A stretch of DNA of 64,000 nucleotides, taken from Firmicutes bacterium UBA5559 (GTDB taxonomy: Bacteria; Bacillota; Clostridia; Peptostreptococcales; Anaerovoracaceae). The position numbers and the translations under genes were made by a program. Location of the stretch: assembly GCA_002425705.1 (NCBI GenBank), contig DIMT01000026.1:1-64000 (forward strand), in the 5' to 3' direction. Position 1 is the stretch's first letter. The number at the start of each line of letters is the position of its first letter. The notes below the pieces were generated by a model. It saw nothing but the letters and a program-made list of their open reading frames with translations. It ran no database searches and was not told the origin of the DNA. Shown one piece after another: positions 42,586-49,944 of the stretch.

Positions 42586-42611
42586 AGTAGTCCTCCCTTT
42601 GATAGTGATTA

Positions 42612-42655
42612 ATATATCGCCTATTAACAATACATGAGGGTCCGGAAAAAGTCAA
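42612..42655 (-). promoter_or_regulatory. arsR promoter with overlapping ATATATCG-type motif
   Basis: Minus-strand -35 TTGACT (42650-42655), 17-bp spacer, -10 TATTGT (42627-42632). The motif ATATATCGCCTATTAACAAT followed by ACA (about 42612-42635) covers the -10 and the start region, the place for an autorepressor site. Related copies are near 6430-6455 and 26690-26715. Confidence 0.55.
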
Positions 42656-42666
42656 GAAAAATATAT

Positions 42667-42680
42667 GCAAATAATTTTGC
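42667..42680. promoter_or_regulatory. Candidate activator site 1 (GCAAA-TAAT-TTTGC)
   Basis: GCAAATAATTTTGC, a 5-bp inverted repeat with a 4-bp spacer. It has the same design as two sites upstream of the ornithine promoter. It overlaps the -35 of the activator's own promoter. Confidence 0.6.
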
Positions 42681-42705
42681 GCTAAAAGTAAAAAACTGAT
42701 ACAAT
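42677..42705 (+). promoter_or_regulatory. Sigma-A promoter of the sigma-54 activator gene
   Basis: -35 TTGCGC (42677-42682), 17-bp spacer, -10 TACAAT (42700-42705), 68 bp before the start. The poor -35 shares its TTGC with the palindrome above. Confidence 0.5.
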
Positions 42706-42772
42706 ATAGAAAATAGTCCGGAAAAGAATCATGGAAATGAACCGGAAGCCTCACCCGGAAAGGAGACGAGTT

Positions 42773-44197
42773 ATGAATGCCCGAGAAGTTGAAAAAGTTC
42801 TCTTTGAGCTTTCCCAAATCATCAAAGATGGAGTCCACGTGGTGAATGCTCAGGGAAAGAGCATTGTATACAACCATGCCATGGCCGTATTGGAAAAGAC
42901 TCCCAGAGAAGCGGTTATCGGGAAGCACTTCCGGAAGGTCTTCTCCCACATACCCCTGGAAGAGAGCACCCTGGCCAAAGCTCTTTATAATAACACACCT
43001 ACGATTGAAAAGAGGCAGACTTATCTGAACAGCTTCGGCAAGGAGGTCACCACCGTCAACACTACCATTCCGGTGACGGATACGGAAGGCCGGGTCATAG
43101 CAGCCATCGAGCTTTCCAGAGACATTACGGATTTCGAAAAGCTTTCCAACCAGATTTTGGATCTTCATCGGGAATCGGCGAAACCGGGGCATTCCGGGGA
43201 ATCGAAACTGAAGCGCTATGATTTCAGTGATCTGATTGGTAAAAATGAAGGATTCCAGGAAGTGGTGGAAACGGCCCGGATGGCAGCGACCAGCGATGCG
43301 TCTGTTTTTATCGTGGGAGAAACTGGTACGGGTAAGGAACTTTTCGCTCAAAGCATTCATTTTGACAGCAAACGAAAAGAACGGCCCTTCCTGGCCCAGA
43401 ACTGCGCTGCTATTCCGGAAACCCTGCTGGAAGGAATGCTCTTCGGAACGGCAAAAGGCGGATTCACAGGTGCCGTTGACCGGGAAGGCCTCTTCGAGCA
43501 AGCCAGCGGAGGCACGTTGCTGCTGGATGAAATCAATGCCATGCCTTTCGAACTTCAGGGAAAACTCCTGCGGGTCCTTCAGGAGGACTACATCAGAAGG
43601 GTGGGAGGAACGAAAGATATTCCTGTGGATGTTCGGATCATCGCCACCGTCAATGAGGATCCGGCTATGCTGATCCAGAGCGGCCGGCTGCGAAAGGATC
43701 TGTATTACCGTCTCAATATCATCAATTTATCCATTCCTCCTTTGCGGGAGAGAAAAGACGACATCCCCATGCTGGTGGACGAATTCATCCTTAAACACAA
43801 CGACAGGCTGGGCAAGGAGGTCTGGATGGCCTCCGATTCCGCTCTGGAAAAAATGCTGGTGCACGACTTCCCGGGGAATGTCCGGGAGCTTGAAAACCTC
43901 ATTCAGTCAGCCATTTCCCTGGCAGGAAAGGAACACGTGCTGACGGAAAGGCATATAAAAATAAGCACCTTGGGGAGGAATCAACAGGAACCCCATAAGT
44001 TTCAGGGGGCAGATCTGGAAAAGGGTCTGGACAGTTTCCTCTCCCATGTGGAAGAATCCCTGATCCGGGAGGCCATGCTGATTGCCAACGGAAATATCAC
44101 GAAGGCAGCCCAGCGACTTAAGATTAAAAGACAGACGCTGCAGCACAAACTGAAAAAGATGAACGGGGAAAGCGGAGACAATGAAGAAAACCGGTAA
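42773..44197 (+). CDS. PAS-type sigma-54-dependent transcriptional activator
   Basis: A 474-aa bacterial enhancer-binding protein. A PAS sensor domain (about 10-120) is followed by a linker and the AAA+ domain: Walker A GETGTGKE (182-189), the sigma-54 contact loop GGFTGA (229-234, usually GAFTGA), Walker B LLLDE (249-253) and the arginine-finger region RKDLYYRLN. The C-terminal Fis-type helix-turn-helix is NITKAAQRLKIKRQTLQHKL. The architecture is that of RocR-like activators of amino-acid catabolism. The ATG at 42773 has AAAGGAG 8 nt upstream. It lies directly upstream of a sigma-54 promoter and the ornithine operon, its likely target. Confidence 0.93.
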   Translation: MNAREVEKVLFELSQIIKDGVHVVNAQGKSIVYNHAMAVLEKTPREAVIGKHFRKVFSHIPLEESTLAKALYNNTPTIEKRQTYLNSFGKEVTTVNTTIPVTDTEGRVIAAIELSRDITDFEKLSNQILDLHRESAKPGHSGESKLKRYDFSDLIGKNEGFQEVVETARMAATSDASVFIVGETGTGKELFAQSIHFDSKRKERPFLAQNCAAIPETLLEGMLFGTAKGGFTGAVDREGLFEQASGGTLLLDEINAMPFELQGKLLRVLQEDYIRRVGGTKDIPVDVRIIATVNEDPAMLIQSGRLRKDLYYRLNIINLSIPPLRERKDDIPMLVDEFILKHNDRLGKEVWMASDSALEKMLVHDFPGNVRELENLIQSAISLAGKEHVLTERHIKISTLGRNQQEPHKFQGADLEKGLDSFLSHVEESLIREAMLIANGNITKAAQRLKIKRQTLQHKLKKMNGESGDNEENR

Positions 44198-44202
44198 CAG
44201 AT

Positions 44203-44216
44203 GCAAATATATTTGC
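44203..44216. promoter_or_regulatory. Candidate activator site 2 (perfect palindrome)
   Basis: GCAAATATATTTGC is a perfect 14-bp palindrome, 5 bp after the activator stop and about 175 bp before the -12 element, a typical distance for an upstream activating sequence. Confidence 0.7.
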
Positions 44217-44224
44217 TCTTTATA

Positions 44225-44238
44225 GCAATTTTATTTGC
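44225..44238. promoter_or_regulatory. Candidate activator site 3
   Basis: GCAATTTTATTTGC matches GCAAA-N4-TTTGC with one change. Its centre is 22 bp from that of site 2, about two helical turns, so both could be bound by one oligomer. Confidence 0.6.
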
Positions 44239-44345
44239 ACTAAACACAGCAATTTAGCCCGAAGAATCGGAAAGAAACCGCAAACCAATCGCTAAAACCC
44301 AGGAAGCCCGTTGATTCTACATAAATTTCCCAGGAGAAAACCAGG

Positions 44346-44372
44346 AAAAGAGCCGAAGGGGGCTCTTTTTTT
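44346..44372 (+). terminator. Terminator of the sigma-54 activator gene
   Basis: Perfect 9-bp stem AAAAGAGCC/GGCTCTTTT, loop GAAGGG, then further T to 44372. It ends 2 bp before the sigma-54 promoter. Confidence 0.88.
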
Positions 44373-44374
44373 AT

Positions 44375-44390
44375 TGGCACGGAACTTGCT
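44375..44390 (+). promoter_or_regulatory. Sigma-54 (-24/-12) promoter of the ornithine operon
   Basis: TGGCAC-GGAAC-TTGCT fits the sigma-54 consensus TGGCAC-N5-TTGCW exactly: GG and GC are in place and 10 bp apart. It lies 94 bp before ord. Confidence 0.92.
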
Positions 44391-44483
44391 TAATATATAG
44401 GTATAAGACAGCAATCAATGATATGTATTTCAAAATCAGTCAATTATTAGAATCTTCATAGGAAAAGAAAAGGAGAACACATT

Positions 44484-45530
44484 ATGGAAAACGTAAAAGT
44501 AATCATCTGGGGACTTGGAGCCATGGGCGGCGGAATGGCCGATATGCTGCTGAAGAAAAAAGGCGTTGATATTGTTGGTGCGGTTGGCCGCGGAGACAAG
44601 ATCGGCAAGAGCATGTACGACTACATTGAAACTCCCCGGGGAGACCGGCCGGACGTCATCATCGGAACGCCGGAAGACGTGATCAAGGAGAAATCCGCTG
44701 ACGTCGTGCTGACCGCTACCGATTCCTTTACCAAGGCGGCCTTTGACCGACTGAAATTCTGTCTGGAAAAGAAAATCAACGTGGTATCCTCCGCTGAAGA
44801 AATGGCCTATCCCCAGGCCCAGAATCCGGAGCTGGCTGCTGAGCTGGATCGGATTGCCAAAGAAAACGGTGTATCCATCATCGGAACCGGTATCAACCCG
44901 GGCCTGATCATGGACCTGTTGGTCATCACCATGACCGGATGCTGCGAAACCGTCGACCATATCATCTCCCGTCGGGTCAACAGCCTGTCCCCCTTCGGAC
45001 CAGTAGTCATGGAAGAGCAGGGAATCGGCATCACGCCGGAAGAGTTCAAGACCAAGCATTTGTCTGGCCATGTGGGATTCCCTGAATCTGTCAACATGAT
45101 CACCGATGCGCTGGGTTGGAAGTTGGAAAAGGTGACCCAGTCCATGGATCCCATCTTTACCGATGTTGACCGGAAATCCAAATATGGGTTCGCTGCCGCC
45201 GGAAACGTAGCCGGTGTTGCCATGAAGGCCAACGGATATGTGGACGGAGAAGTGAAGATCGAAATGGATCATCCCCAGCAGATCGAGCCGGAACAGGTAG
45301 GCGTCCAGACTGGTGATTATGTCATCATCAAAGGAACCCCCAACATCAATCTGGCCAACACCCCGGAAGTTCCCGGCGGAATCGGCACCATCGCCATGTG
45401 CGTCAACACCATTCCCCAGATCATCAACGCCAAACCGGGTCTCCACACCATGATCACCATCCCCGTACCCAGAGCCATCATGGGGGACATGCGGGACATG
45501 ATCGATCCGGAATGCAAAATCGTAAAATAA
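44484..45530 (+). CDS. ord: 2,4-diaminopentanoate dehydrogenase
   Basis: NAD(P)-dependent enzyme of the oxidative ornithine pathway: (2R,4S)-2,4-diaminopentanoate to 2-amino-4-oxopentanoate plus ammonia. The protein is 348 aa. The Rossmann motif is IIWGLGAMGGGMADML (7-22), and the core contains SIIGTGINPGLIMDLLVIT. Assignment rests on fold plus operon: it is directly followed by ortA, ortB, oraS and oraE, the cluster known from Acetoanaerobium (Clostridium) sticklandii. AAAAGGAG precedes the ATG. It is the first gene behind the sigma-54 promoter. Confidence 0.93.
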   Translation: MENVKVIIWGLGAMGGGMADMLLKKKGVDIVGAVGRGDKIGKSMYDYIETPRGDRPDVIIGTPEDVIKEKSADVVLTATDSFTKAAFDRLKFCLEKKINVVSSAEEMAYPQAQNPELAAELDRIAKENGVSIIGTGINPGLIMDLLVITMTGCCETVDHIISRRVNSLSPFGPVVMEEQGIGITPEEFKTKHLSGHVGFPESVNMITDALGWKLEKVTQSMDPIFTDVDRKSKYGFAAAGNVAGVAMKANGYVDGEVKIEMDHPQQIEPEQVGVQTGDYVIIKGTPNINLANTPEVPGGIGTIAMCVNTIPQIINAKPGLHTMITIPVPRAIMGDMRDMIDPECKIVK

Positions 45531-45546
45531 GAACCAGAAGTCAACG

Positions 45547-45576
45547 CCCCGGCCAATTTGCAAGGATCGGCCGGGG
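45547..45576 (+). other. Intercistronic hairpin between ord and ortA
   Basis: Perfect 8-bp GC-rich stem CCCCGGCC/GGCCGGGG with a 14-nt loop and no T-run after it. It is more likely an mRNA processing or stability element than a terminator. Confidence 0.6.
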
Positions 45577-45596
45577 ATTTCATAAGGAGAAACGAC

Positions 45597-45896
45597 ATGA
45601 TTAAAAAAGGAGAATGGGTCCGGATCCATAAAATCATCCTGACACCGGAGGAAAGGGCTCCCCAGGTACCCGACGACACCAGAGCCGTCCCCCTGGAATT
45701 ATGGGTAAAAGGCTTTCTGAAAGCGGATGCAGAAATCGGTGACCAGGTGGAAATCGAAACCGTCACCGGCAGAATGGAAACGGGCAGGCTGATTGAAGTA
45801 AACCCTTATTACACCCATGACTTCGGGAAATTCATTCCCGAACTGCTGCAGATCGACAAGCAGACCAGAGAAATCCTGTTCGGAGGTGGAAAGTAA
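45597..45896 (+). CDS. ortA: 2-amino-4-oxopentanoate thiolase, alpha subunit
   Basis: Small subunit of the PLP-dependent thiolase that cleaves 2-amino-4-oxopentanoate with CoA to acetyl-CoA and alanine. The protein is 99 aa. It starts MIKKGEWVRIHKIILTPEER and contains VEIETVTGRMETGRLIEVNPYYTHDFGKF. I chose the ATG at 45597, with AAGGAG 7 nt upstream. Its stop shares a base with the ortB start (TAATG), so the subunits are made in a coupled way. Confidence 0.92.
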   Translation: MIKKGEWVRIHKIILTPEERAPQVPDDTRAVPLELWVKGFLKADAEIGDQVEIETVTGRMETGRLIEVNPYYTHDFGKFIPELLQIDKQTREILFGGGK

Positions 45897-47317
45897 TGGA
45901 AAGAGCCAATGATTACGCCTCCGTCATGGGGCGAAAAGCTGAGATCATGCTGAAATCCGTCGGCATCGACTACTCCAAATTCGAAAGCGGATCCATTGCC
46001 TTCGATTATGAGAAGATGATGCGGGAAACCGGCTACACCTTAGAAGAAATGCAGAACATCCAGTATAGCGTCAACGTAGGAAACACCCCGATTCTGGAGC
46101 TGAAAAACATCACCGCCCTGGCCAGAGCCTGTGCTCCCGAAGGAAAAGGGGCCCGGATCTTTATCAAGGATGAGGCCGCCAATCCTTCCGGAAGCTTTAA
46201 AGCCAGAAGAGCCGCCAATGCGGTCTACCATGCTAAGAAACTGGGCTATAAGGGAGTCATCGCTGCCACCAGCGGCAACTACGGAGCTGCCGTTGCCTCT
46301 CAGGCGGCTATTGCCGGGCTGAAGTGCATCGTGGTCCAGGAATGCTACGACTCCAAGGGCGTGGGCCAGCCGGAAATCGTTGAGAAGGCCAGAAAGTGTG
46401 AAGCCCTGGGAGCGGAAGTGGTTCAGCTTTCCGTGGGACCGGAGCTCTTCTACAAGTTCCTGCTCCTGCTGGAAGAAACCGGCTACTTCAACGCTTCCCT
46501 CTATACGCCCTTTGGCATTGCCGGAGTAGAAACTCTGGGGTATGAAATTTCCATGCAGTTCCGGGAAAAATACGGGAAAGATCCGGATGTGGTGGTCTGC
46601 ACCAATGCCGGCGGCGGAAACCTGACCGGTACCGCCAGAGGCCTGGCAAAAGCCGGAGCCCATCCTGCCATCATTGGGGCTTCCGTATCCCTGGCAGGCC
46701 TTCACATGGCCTCCGATGAAGCCTTCAATAAAAAATCCTTCACCACTGGTCATACCGGATTCGGAGTACCCTTCTCCTCCTGGCCGGATCGCTCCGATGT
46801 TCCCCGTTCTGCGGCAAGACCACTCCGGTATATGGACCGGTATGTGACCATTGCCCAGGGCAGCGTCTTCTATATGACAGAAACCCTGGCCAGTCTGGAA
46901 GGACTGGAAAAGGGACCAGCTGGAAATACCGCCCTGGCAGCGGCCTTCGCCCTGGCTCAGGAGCTGGATCAGGATAAGACCATCATCGTCCAGGAAACCG
47001 AGTACACGGGAGCCGGCAAGCACGTTCAGCCCCAGCTGTCATTTGCCCGGGATAACGGCATCGAAATCCTTTTTGGAGATCCTAAGGATGAAATTCCTGG
47101 AAAGAACATCATCCTGCCATCCCATCCGTCTTTGCTGAAGACCACGGAGGTGGACCTGGATAAGATGAGAAAATCCCTGATCCGAACCGCCATGAAGACC
47201 TATCAGGTTGAGGAGCCAACAGAAGAAGATATCCGGTTCCTGGCAGAAGAAACCAAATCAACCGAAGAATTCGTCCGGGCTCAAATCGAAGCCAATAAGG
47301 CTGAAGCCGAAAAATAG
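45896..47317 (+). CDS. ortB: 2-amino-4-oxopentanoate thiolase, beta subunit
   Basis: PLP-binding catalytic subunit, 473 aa. The fold is that of threonine synthase/tryptophan synthase beta: the Schiff-base lysine is Lys102 in NPSGSFKARRAAN, an ATSGNYGAAVA loop binds the substrate carboxylate and a TNAGGGNLTG loop the PLP phosphate. With OrtA it forms acetyl-CoA and alanine. The C-terminus carries a charged helical tail. It is followed after 14 nt by oraS. Confidence 0.94.
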   Translation: MERANDYASVMGRKAEIMLKSVGIDYSKFESGSIAFDYEKMMRETGYTLEEMQNIQYSVNVGNTPILELKNITALARACAPEGKGARIFIKDEAANPSGSFKARRAANAVYHAKKLGYKGVIAATSGNYGAAVASQAAIAGLKCIVVQECYDSKGVGQPEIVEKARKCEALGAEVVQLSVGPELFYKFLLLLEETGYFNASLYTPFGIAGVETLGYEISMQFREKYGKDPDVVVCTNAGGGNLTGTARGLAKAGAHPAIIGASVSLAGLHMASDEAFNKKSFTTGHTGFGVPFSSWPDRSDVPRSAARPLRYMDRYVTIAQGSVFYMTETLASLEGLEKGPAGNTALAAAFALAQELDQDKTIIVQETEYTGAGKHVQPQLSFARDNGIEILFGDPKDEIPGKNIILPSHPSLLKTTEVDLDKMRKSLIRTAMKTYQVEEPTEEDIRFLAEETKSTEEFVRAQIEANKAEAEK

Positions 47318-47331
47318 AAAGGATTGAGATT

Positions 47332-47694
47332 ATGAAACGAGCAGATGATTTTGCAGAACGCAGAAAGCATCTGGCCAGCCTGTCCGATCAGGAACTGTAT
47401 GAACGGTTCTGGAGTCTGACGGAGCAGGTGGTGGATCCCCTGCTGGAGCTGGGCAGAAAAAATACAAGCCCTTCGATTGAAAGAGCCGTCCTTTTACGGA
47501 TGGGCATCTCCTCCCTGGATACCCAGCCCATCGTTCAGGGCTGCATGGACCGGGGCTTGATGGGAAAGGGAGCCGGCCATGTGGTCTTTAGGCTCTCCCA
47601 GGAATCAGGTATTTCCATCAAAGAGGCCGGAACCATGCTGGCCTCCGGAAAGGGCTGGGACCAGGTCACAGCTCTGTTCAAAGGAGGGAAATAG
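47332..47694 (+). CDS. oraS: D-ornithine 4,5-aminomutase, small subunit S
   Basis: Small subunit of the adenosylcobalamin- and PLP-dependent aminomutase converting D-ornithine to (2R,4S)-2,4-diaminopentanoate. The protein is 120 aa, the expected size. It starts MKRADDFAERRKHLASLSDQ and contains NTSPSIERAVLLRMGISSLD and MGKGAGHVVFRLS. AAGGATTGAG precedes the ATG. It is followed by oraE after one nucleotide. Confidence 0.95.
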   Translation: MKRADDFAERRKHLASLSDQELYERFWSLTEQVVDPLLELGRKNTSPSIERAVLLRMGISSLDTQPIVQGCMDRGLMGKGAGHVVFRLSQESGISIKEAGTMLASGKGWDQVTALFKGGK

Positions 47695-47695
47695 C

Positions 47696-49909
47696 ATGTC
47701 AGAGATCAAACTGAAGCACAACGAAAAGCTGGATATCGAAAATATCCTGAAAGACTTAGACAAATACCGGCCTAAAAGAAGAGGCTGGACCTGGCGTACC
47801 CCGGTACCAGGCCTGAAAATGGGCCCCTTCGAGTATCGGGACTGTACCACCCCCATGGAAAACAGCATTGCCCTGCCCTCCGCCAAATATTTTGACTTCA
47901 TCGACCCTCAGGGCACTTCTGTCATTACTACGGAAATCGCCTCCGGCCGTTTTGAAGACGATATCCGGAGAATGAGAATGGCTGCCTGGCATGGAGCCGA
48001 CCACATCATGGTTATCCGTACCGCCGGCCAGTCCCACATGGATGGCCTGATGGAAGGAACTCCCCAAGGAATCGGCGGGGTGCCCATCACCCGAAAACAG
48101 GTCAGAGCCCAGCGAAAAGCCCTGGACCTGATTGAAGAAGAAGTCGGTCGTCCCATCAACTACCATTCCTACGTTTCCGGCGTGGCAGGACCCGACGTGG
48201 CCGTCATGTTTGCGGAAGAAGGAATCAACGGGGCCCATCAGGATCCCCAGTACAACGTGCTTTACCGGAACATCAACTGCGTCCGGTCCTTTGTGGATGC
48301 CTGTGAATCCAAGAGCATCCTGGCCTGGGCCGACATTGCCCAGATCGACGGAGCCCATAACGCCAACGCCACCGCCAGAGAAGCCTGGAAGGTCATGCCG
48401 GAACTGATCGTTCAGCATGCCATCAACTCCCTCTTCTCGGAAAAGGTGGGCATCAAGCCGGAAAACATCTGCCTGTCCACCGTACCGCCGACAGCGCCTC
48501 CGGCTCCCTCGGTCTTCATGGACCTGCCCTACGCAGTTGCCCTGCGGCAGATCTGTGACCGCTACAAAATGCGGGCTCAGATGAACACCAAATACATGGA
48601 TTCCTCTGCCCGGGAAGCCACCGTCACCCATGTGCTGAACATGCTGATCTCCAAACTGACCAGGGCGGATATCCAGTCCACCATCACCCCGGATGAAGGT
48701 CGAAACGTGCCCTGGCACATCTATAACATGGAAGCATGCGACACCGCCAAGCAGACCATGGTAGGCCTGGACGGCCTCATGGATATGGTAGAACTGAAAA
48801 TGGAAGGGCCCCTGGGAGAAAAGGCCCGGGAAATCAAGGAAAGAGCCTGCCTGTTCATGGAAGAAATCCTGGAAGTGGGCGGTTATTTCAAAGCCGTAGA
48901 AGAAGGGTTCTTCGTGGATTCTGCCCAGTATCCGGAGCGAAACGGAGACGGCATCGCCCGAAAGATTGAAGGCGGGGTAGGCTACGGCTACATCTACGAA
49001 CGAGATGAGGATTACATGGCTCCCGTTACCGCTCACTACGGTTACAACAACGTGGCCCAGTACGGCGGGGATCCGACTGATCCTTCTTCCCTGATCGGCG
49101 GCTGTACCTTTGAGGATCCGGACAAGATCGTCTACATCGACGAATTGAACGACGAAGACAACGTTCATGTCCGTATGGCAGAAACGGCCAAATACCGGCT
49201 CACCGACATCGTGAAGCCGGAAATGGAATGGCTGGCCGATGGCATCGTCATGCTCAACATGTTCATCCCTGCCAACAAGCGGACCGCAGAAGTCATCGCC
49301 GTGGAAATCGGCAAGAAGCTGGGTCTACTCGATCCGGAGGTCATCAATCGGGAAGTCATGCAGGAAGCAGAAGGGACCCGAATCGAGATGAAGGGACGGG
49401 TGGACTTCGACATCGACATTTCCAAGCTGGTAATCCCACCGGAACCGGTGCTCCTCAGCGAATCGGAAATCCGGGAAGACGTGGCATCCCATCCCCTCAA
49501 GGTGGTATGCGGTACCGTAGGACAGGATGAACATTCCGTAGGTCTGAGGGAAATCATCGACATCAAGCACGGAGGAATTGAAAAGTTCGGCATCGAAGTT
49601 CATTACCTGGGCACCTCCGTACCGGTGGAAAAACTGGTGGATGCAGCGGTGGAACTGAATGCGGAAGTCATTCTGGCCTCCACCATCATTTCCCACGACA
49701 ACATCCACTATAAGAACATGAAGCGGATCCACGAACTGGCAATAGAAAAGGGAATCCGGGAGGATGTGATCATCTGTGCCGGCGGGACCCAGGTCATTCC
49801 GGAGGAAGCCGTCAAAACCGGAATCGATGCCGGTTTCGGCCGAAACAGCCACGGAATCGACGTAGCCACCTTCATCATCGAAGAGCGGCGAAGACGACGG
49901 GAAAAATAG
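47696..49909 (+). CDS. oraE: D-ornithine 4,5-aminomutase, large subunit E
   Basis: Catalytic subunit, 737 aa: a TIM-barrel PLP domain followed by a C-terminal cobalamin-binding Rossmann domain. The base-off B12 motif is DEHSVG with His613. Eleven residues on, Lys624 (in DIKHGG) matches the spacing of the C. sticklandii His618/Lys629 pair, where the lysine holds PLP as an internal aldimine. Later blocks (YLGTSVPVEKLVDAA, ICAGGTQVIPEEAV, GFGRNSHGIDVATF) complete the B12 fold. AAGGAGGG precedes the ATG at 47696; longer in-frame starts lie inside oraS. Confidence 0.96.
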   Translation: MSEIKLKHNEKLDIENILKDLDKYRPKRRGWTWRTPVPGLKMGPFEYRDCTTPMENSIALPSAKYFDFIDPQGTSVITTEIASGRFEDDIRRMRMAAWHGADHIMVIRTAGQSHMDGLMEGTPQGIGGVPITRKQVRAQRKALDLIEEEVGRPINYHSYVSGVAGPDVAVMFAEEGINGAHQDPQYNVLYRNINCVRSFVDACESKSILAWADIAQIDGAHNANATAREAWKVMPELIVQHAINSLFSEKVGIKPENICLSTVPPTAPPAPSVFMDLPYAVALRQICDRYKMRAQMNTKYMDSSAREATVTHVLNMLISKLTRADIQSTITPDEGRNVPWHIYNMEACDTAKQTMVGLDGLMDMVELKMEGPLGEKAREIKERACLFMEEILEVGGYFKAVEEGFFVDSAQYPERNGDGIARKIEGGVGYGYIYERDEDYMAPVTAHYGYNNVAQYGGDPTDPSSLIGGCTFEDPDKIVYIDELNDEDNVHVRMAETAKYRLTDIVKPEMEWLADGIVMLNMFIPANKRTAEVIAVEIGKKLGLLDPEVINREVMQEAEGTRIEMKGRVDFDIDISKLVIPPEPVLLSESEIREDVASHPLKVVCGTVGQDEHSVGLREIIDIKHGGIEKFGIEVHYLGTSVPVEKLVDAAVELNAEVILASTIISHDNIHYKNMKRIHELAIEKGIREDVIICAGGTQVIPEEAVKTGIDAGFGRNSHGIDVATFIIEERRRRREK

Positions 49910-49944
49910 CATTGAGCCGTTAATTGAAAATAAAGAGGGCAGCC

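Noticed and set aside
44391..44483. Riboswitch in the ord leader
   Set aside because: The 93-nt leader is AT-rich with no stable stem or recognisable aptamer core.
47756..49168. Long open frame (about 470 codons) on the strand opposite oraE
   Set aside because: It mirrors the codons of oraE, has no ribosome-binding site, and its protein is a low-complexity mix rich in G, H, D, V and F, typical of an antisense reading of a GC-biased gene. Similar mirror frames opposite gyrA (8348-9475, 10064-11107), ord (44436-45629), the activator (42224-43501) and the ferredoxin fusion (55208-56353) were dropped for the same reasons.
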